A DNA stretch of 64,000 bases from an uncultured bacterium (GTDB taxonomy: Bacteria; Planctomycetota; UBA1135; GCA-002686595): the NCBI GenBank assembly GCA_937905825.1, contig CALCXM010000152.1, forward strand, positions 1-64,000, read 5' to 3'. The translations under genes and the position numbers were made by a program. Shown here piece by piece: positions 62,269 through 64,000 of this stretch (positions are counted from its first letter, which is position 1; every line of letters starts with the position of its first letter). Under the pieces are notes generated by a model. The model had not been told where the DNA came from, did no database searches, and saw only the letters and a program-made list of their open reading frames with translations.

Positions 62269-63339
62269 ATGCACATCTGCCTCTCATTCGGAAGACTGCA
62301 CGCGCGCCACAACGGCCTGGGTGAGTTTGCCCTGCACCTCTCGCAAAACATTGCGACAGAGGCACATCCGGATATCGAGTTGACGGTGCATGCGGAGGAA
62401 GTTTTCGCCCAGTGGCTGCACCCTCGCTTTCAGTTTCAGAAGCAGAAATTGTTGAACCGCATTGGGCTCGGTGGTCCGTCGGGGGTCACCGTTTGGCACA
62501 CCCTCTCGCAGTTCTACAAGATGCCGCCGCCCAAGTCGGCCCACAGCTTGGTCACGATCCACGACCTGAACTACAAGTACTTCGCTCGCCCCGCGTCCCA
62601 AGAGCGCGGGCGCAGACGGATCCTGCGAGCCCTTGGACACCACGGCCACTTGGCCTCGATCAGCACCTTCGCGTCCCAGGACATTCGCGAGACGTTTACG
62701 CTCGATCAAAAAATCAACGTGGTGCTGAATGGGGCCACCTCGCTCGTGGGCATGGAGCCCGCCAAGCCCAAGGGAGTTCTGCCCGAGCCCTTCCTGTTCC
62801 ACGTGAGCCGTATGTCCTTCTCGAAGAACACGGCCTGCATCCTCGACCTGATTCGCGCTTGGCCAGAGATGAACTTCGTCTTGGCCGGACGGAAGCACAC
62901 CGACACGAAGCGAATCAACGACACGATCGTGTCTGAAGGCTTGAAGAACGCCCAGGTCCTGTTCGACATTCAAGAGTCAGAGAAAGCCTGGCTGTACCAG
63001 AACTGCGCGGGATTCCTTTTCCCTTCTCTAACTGAGGGCTTCGGACTTCCCCCTATCGAAGCGATGCACTTCGGCAAGCCCACGTTCCTCTCCCGGCTCA
63101 CCTCCTTGCCCGAGGTCGGCGGGGATCAAGCTCACTACTTGGATGAGTTCGATCCAGCCTCCGTTCGGGCCGTGATTGAGCCTGCCATCGAACCCGCTGC
63201 CGCTTCGGCCAAGTCCGCGGATGTGGTGGCCCACGCGGGGAATTTCACCTGGGCCCGTTGCGCTCGCCAGTACCTGGGTGTCTACGCAGACATGGCGGGA
63301 GTCCCCAGAGAAAGCATGGTCAAGCCGAATGGGTCCTGA
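62269..63339 (+). CDS. GT4-type glycosyltransferase
   Basis: 356 aa from ATG 62269. N-terminal domain with RHNGLGEFALHLSQ (the Gly-rich acceptor loop) and a linker HDLNYKYF. The C-terminal Rossmann domain begins at FLFHVSRMSFSKN and contains LFPSLTEGFGLPPIEAM, the E-x7-E nucleotide-sugar motif of the GT4 family. A retaining transferase acting in the cytoplasm on cell-surface glycan synthesis is likely. Convergent with the next glycosyltransferase. Confidence 0.9.
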   Translation: MHICLSFGRLHARHNGLGEFALHLSQNIATEAHPDIELTVHAEEVFAQWLHPRFQFQKQKLLNRIGLGGPSGVTVWHTLSQFYKMPPPKSAHSLVTIHDLNYKYFARPASQERGRRRILRALGHHGHLASISTFASQDIRETFTLDQKINVVLNGATSLVGMEPAKPKGVLPEPFLFHVSRMSFSKNTACILDLIRAWPEMNFVLAGRKHTDTKRINDTIVSEGLKNAQVLFDIQESEKAWLYQNCAGFLFPSLTEGFGLPPIEAMHFGKPTFLSRLTSLPEVGGDQAHYLDEFDPASVRAVIEPAIEPAAASAKSADVVAHAGNFTWARCARQYLGVYADMAGVPRESMVKPNGS

Positions 63340-63357
63340 GCGCGAATCGTTCCTGAG

Positions 63358-64000
63358 CTAACGGGCGACATCCTGGGCTACACCGATCGAGCGCAACAGG
63401 CTGGCCCTAATCACGTCGTCCGCAAAACGAGCGCGGCAGGAATCGTCGGCGGCTACTCGTCTGCGATCCGCCTCGGTCGCACTCAGCCCGCGAACGTCTT
63501 GCAAAGCCTCCACCAAGGCTTGCGGCGCGAAGGGATCGATGCAGTGACCGATGTTTCCGCCCTCGAGGATCTCGAAGGGCCCGCCGTGATCGGGCCCGAT
63601 CATCAAGAGCCCGCGCGCGGCTGCTTCGGGATAAACCATGCCGAAGGGTTCGTCCAAGGTCAACAGGGCAAACACGTCGCAACGGTCGTAGATCAAGCGC
63701 AGCTGCTCGCTCGATAGGTAGCCGTGGATCTGGCATGCCTGGGCTGGCATGAGCTCTTGCGCGAGAGTCGTTAGCTGCTCACGCAGGGGTCCATCCCCGA
63801 CCAAGTGCAAGACCGCCGTGGGATCGTGCTCGAGGTAGGCGGCGAAACCGCGAACCACCGAGTCCACGTTCTTCAAGAGTTCCAAGCGAGTTTGAACAAG
63901 GACTTGCAGTCCACTTTGCGCCGTGGGTCCATGGCGTCGCCCGCCCTCGGGGAAGCGCACGAAGGGGTAAACCACTTCCTCGTCGCAGCGCCCATAAATG
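63358..64000 (-). CDS. GT4-type glycosyltransferase, partial (5' part beyond window)
   Basis: The frame stays open to the window edge (IYGRCDEEVVYPFVR continues upstream of the first in-window start-like codon), so the N-terminal domain is missing. The visible 214 residues hold the C-terminal nucleotide-sugar-binding domain: KNVDSVVRGFAAYL, LHLVGDGPLREQL and FALLTLDEPFGMVYPEAAA (the E-x7-E motif). It is convergent with the preceding glycosyltransferase, 18 bp apart. Confidence 0.88.
   Translation of the reverse strand, partial: IYGRCDEEVVYPFVRFPEGGRRHGPTAQSGLQVLVQTRLELLKNVDSVVRGFAAYLEHDPTAVLHLVGDGPLREQLTTLAQELMPAQACQIHGYLSSEQLRLIYDRCDVFALLTLDEPFGMVYPEAAARGLLMIGPDHGGPFEILEGGNIGHCIDPFAPQALVEALQDVRGLSATEADRRRVAADDSCRARFADDVIRASLLRSIGVAQDVAR

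Overview
The window looks like a chromosomal segment of a GC-rich planctomycete-type bacterium. This is inferred from gene content, because there is no rRNA or other taxonomic marker gene. Pointers are an ECF sigma factor translationally coupled to a Ser/Thr kinase, a sigma factor fused through a membrane helix to an exported region, three alkaline-phosphatase-fold 'sulfatases', several VCBS/FG-GAP propeller proteins, a WD40-caspase lipoprotein and many exported proteins of unknown function. I find no phage, IS element or CRISPR array.

Layout. 1-7.4 kb: caspase-WD40 lipoprotein and two sulfatase-like lipoproteins. 7.7-13.9 kb: single-domain response regulator, two exported proteins, GFA-family protein, M32 carboxypeptidase and an ankyrin protein. 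14.0-17.7 kb: a sigma-54 activator divergent from an exported alpha/beta hydrolase and an NTF2-like protein, with a near-consensus -24/-12 promoter between them, then an FHA protein. 18.0-21.1 kb: sigma factor / membrane helix / Ig-like-repeat fusion. 21.2-21.9 kb: a double-YHS lipoprotein gene interrupted by an in-frame UGA that reads best as selenocysteine. 22.1-23.5 kb: AhpD-like protein plus ECF41-type sigma factor. 23.8-33.5 kb: small outer-membrane-like lipoprotein, sigma/kinase pair, HEAT-vWA protein, GT-C-like membrane protein, exported esterase-like protein. 33.5-38.6 kb: a five-gene redox operon (tetrahaem cytochrome, four-cluster Fe-S protein, NrfD-like membrane subunit, octahaem HAO-family cytochrome, small Cys-rich protein). 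39.1-49.0 kb: two SGNH hydrolases, a DUF2339/DUF3999 pair, an AlbA-like protein and a second GT-C-like protein. 49.2-62.0 kb: exported beta-propeller proteins, a formylglycine-type sulfatase, a DjlA-like co-chaperone and a PDZ/toroid protein. 62.3-64.0 kb: two convergent glycosyltransferases, the second cut by the window edge.

How the genes fit together. Much of the window encodes exported or envelope proteins. Regulation is carried by local modules: an enhancer-binding protein with its target promoter, an ECF41 sigma with its AhpD-like partner, a sigma/kinase pair, and a sigma fused to its own exported domain. The redox operon resembles NrfBCD with an octahaem HAO-family enzyme in the place of NrfA. 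The strongest candidate for something undescribed is the YHS protein at 21179-21928: the UGA falls at a Cys position of an FCxxxC-type metal motif (giving UxxC), homologous-looking coding sequence continues in frame, and a hairpin of bacterial-SECIS geometry follows 13 nt after the UGA.
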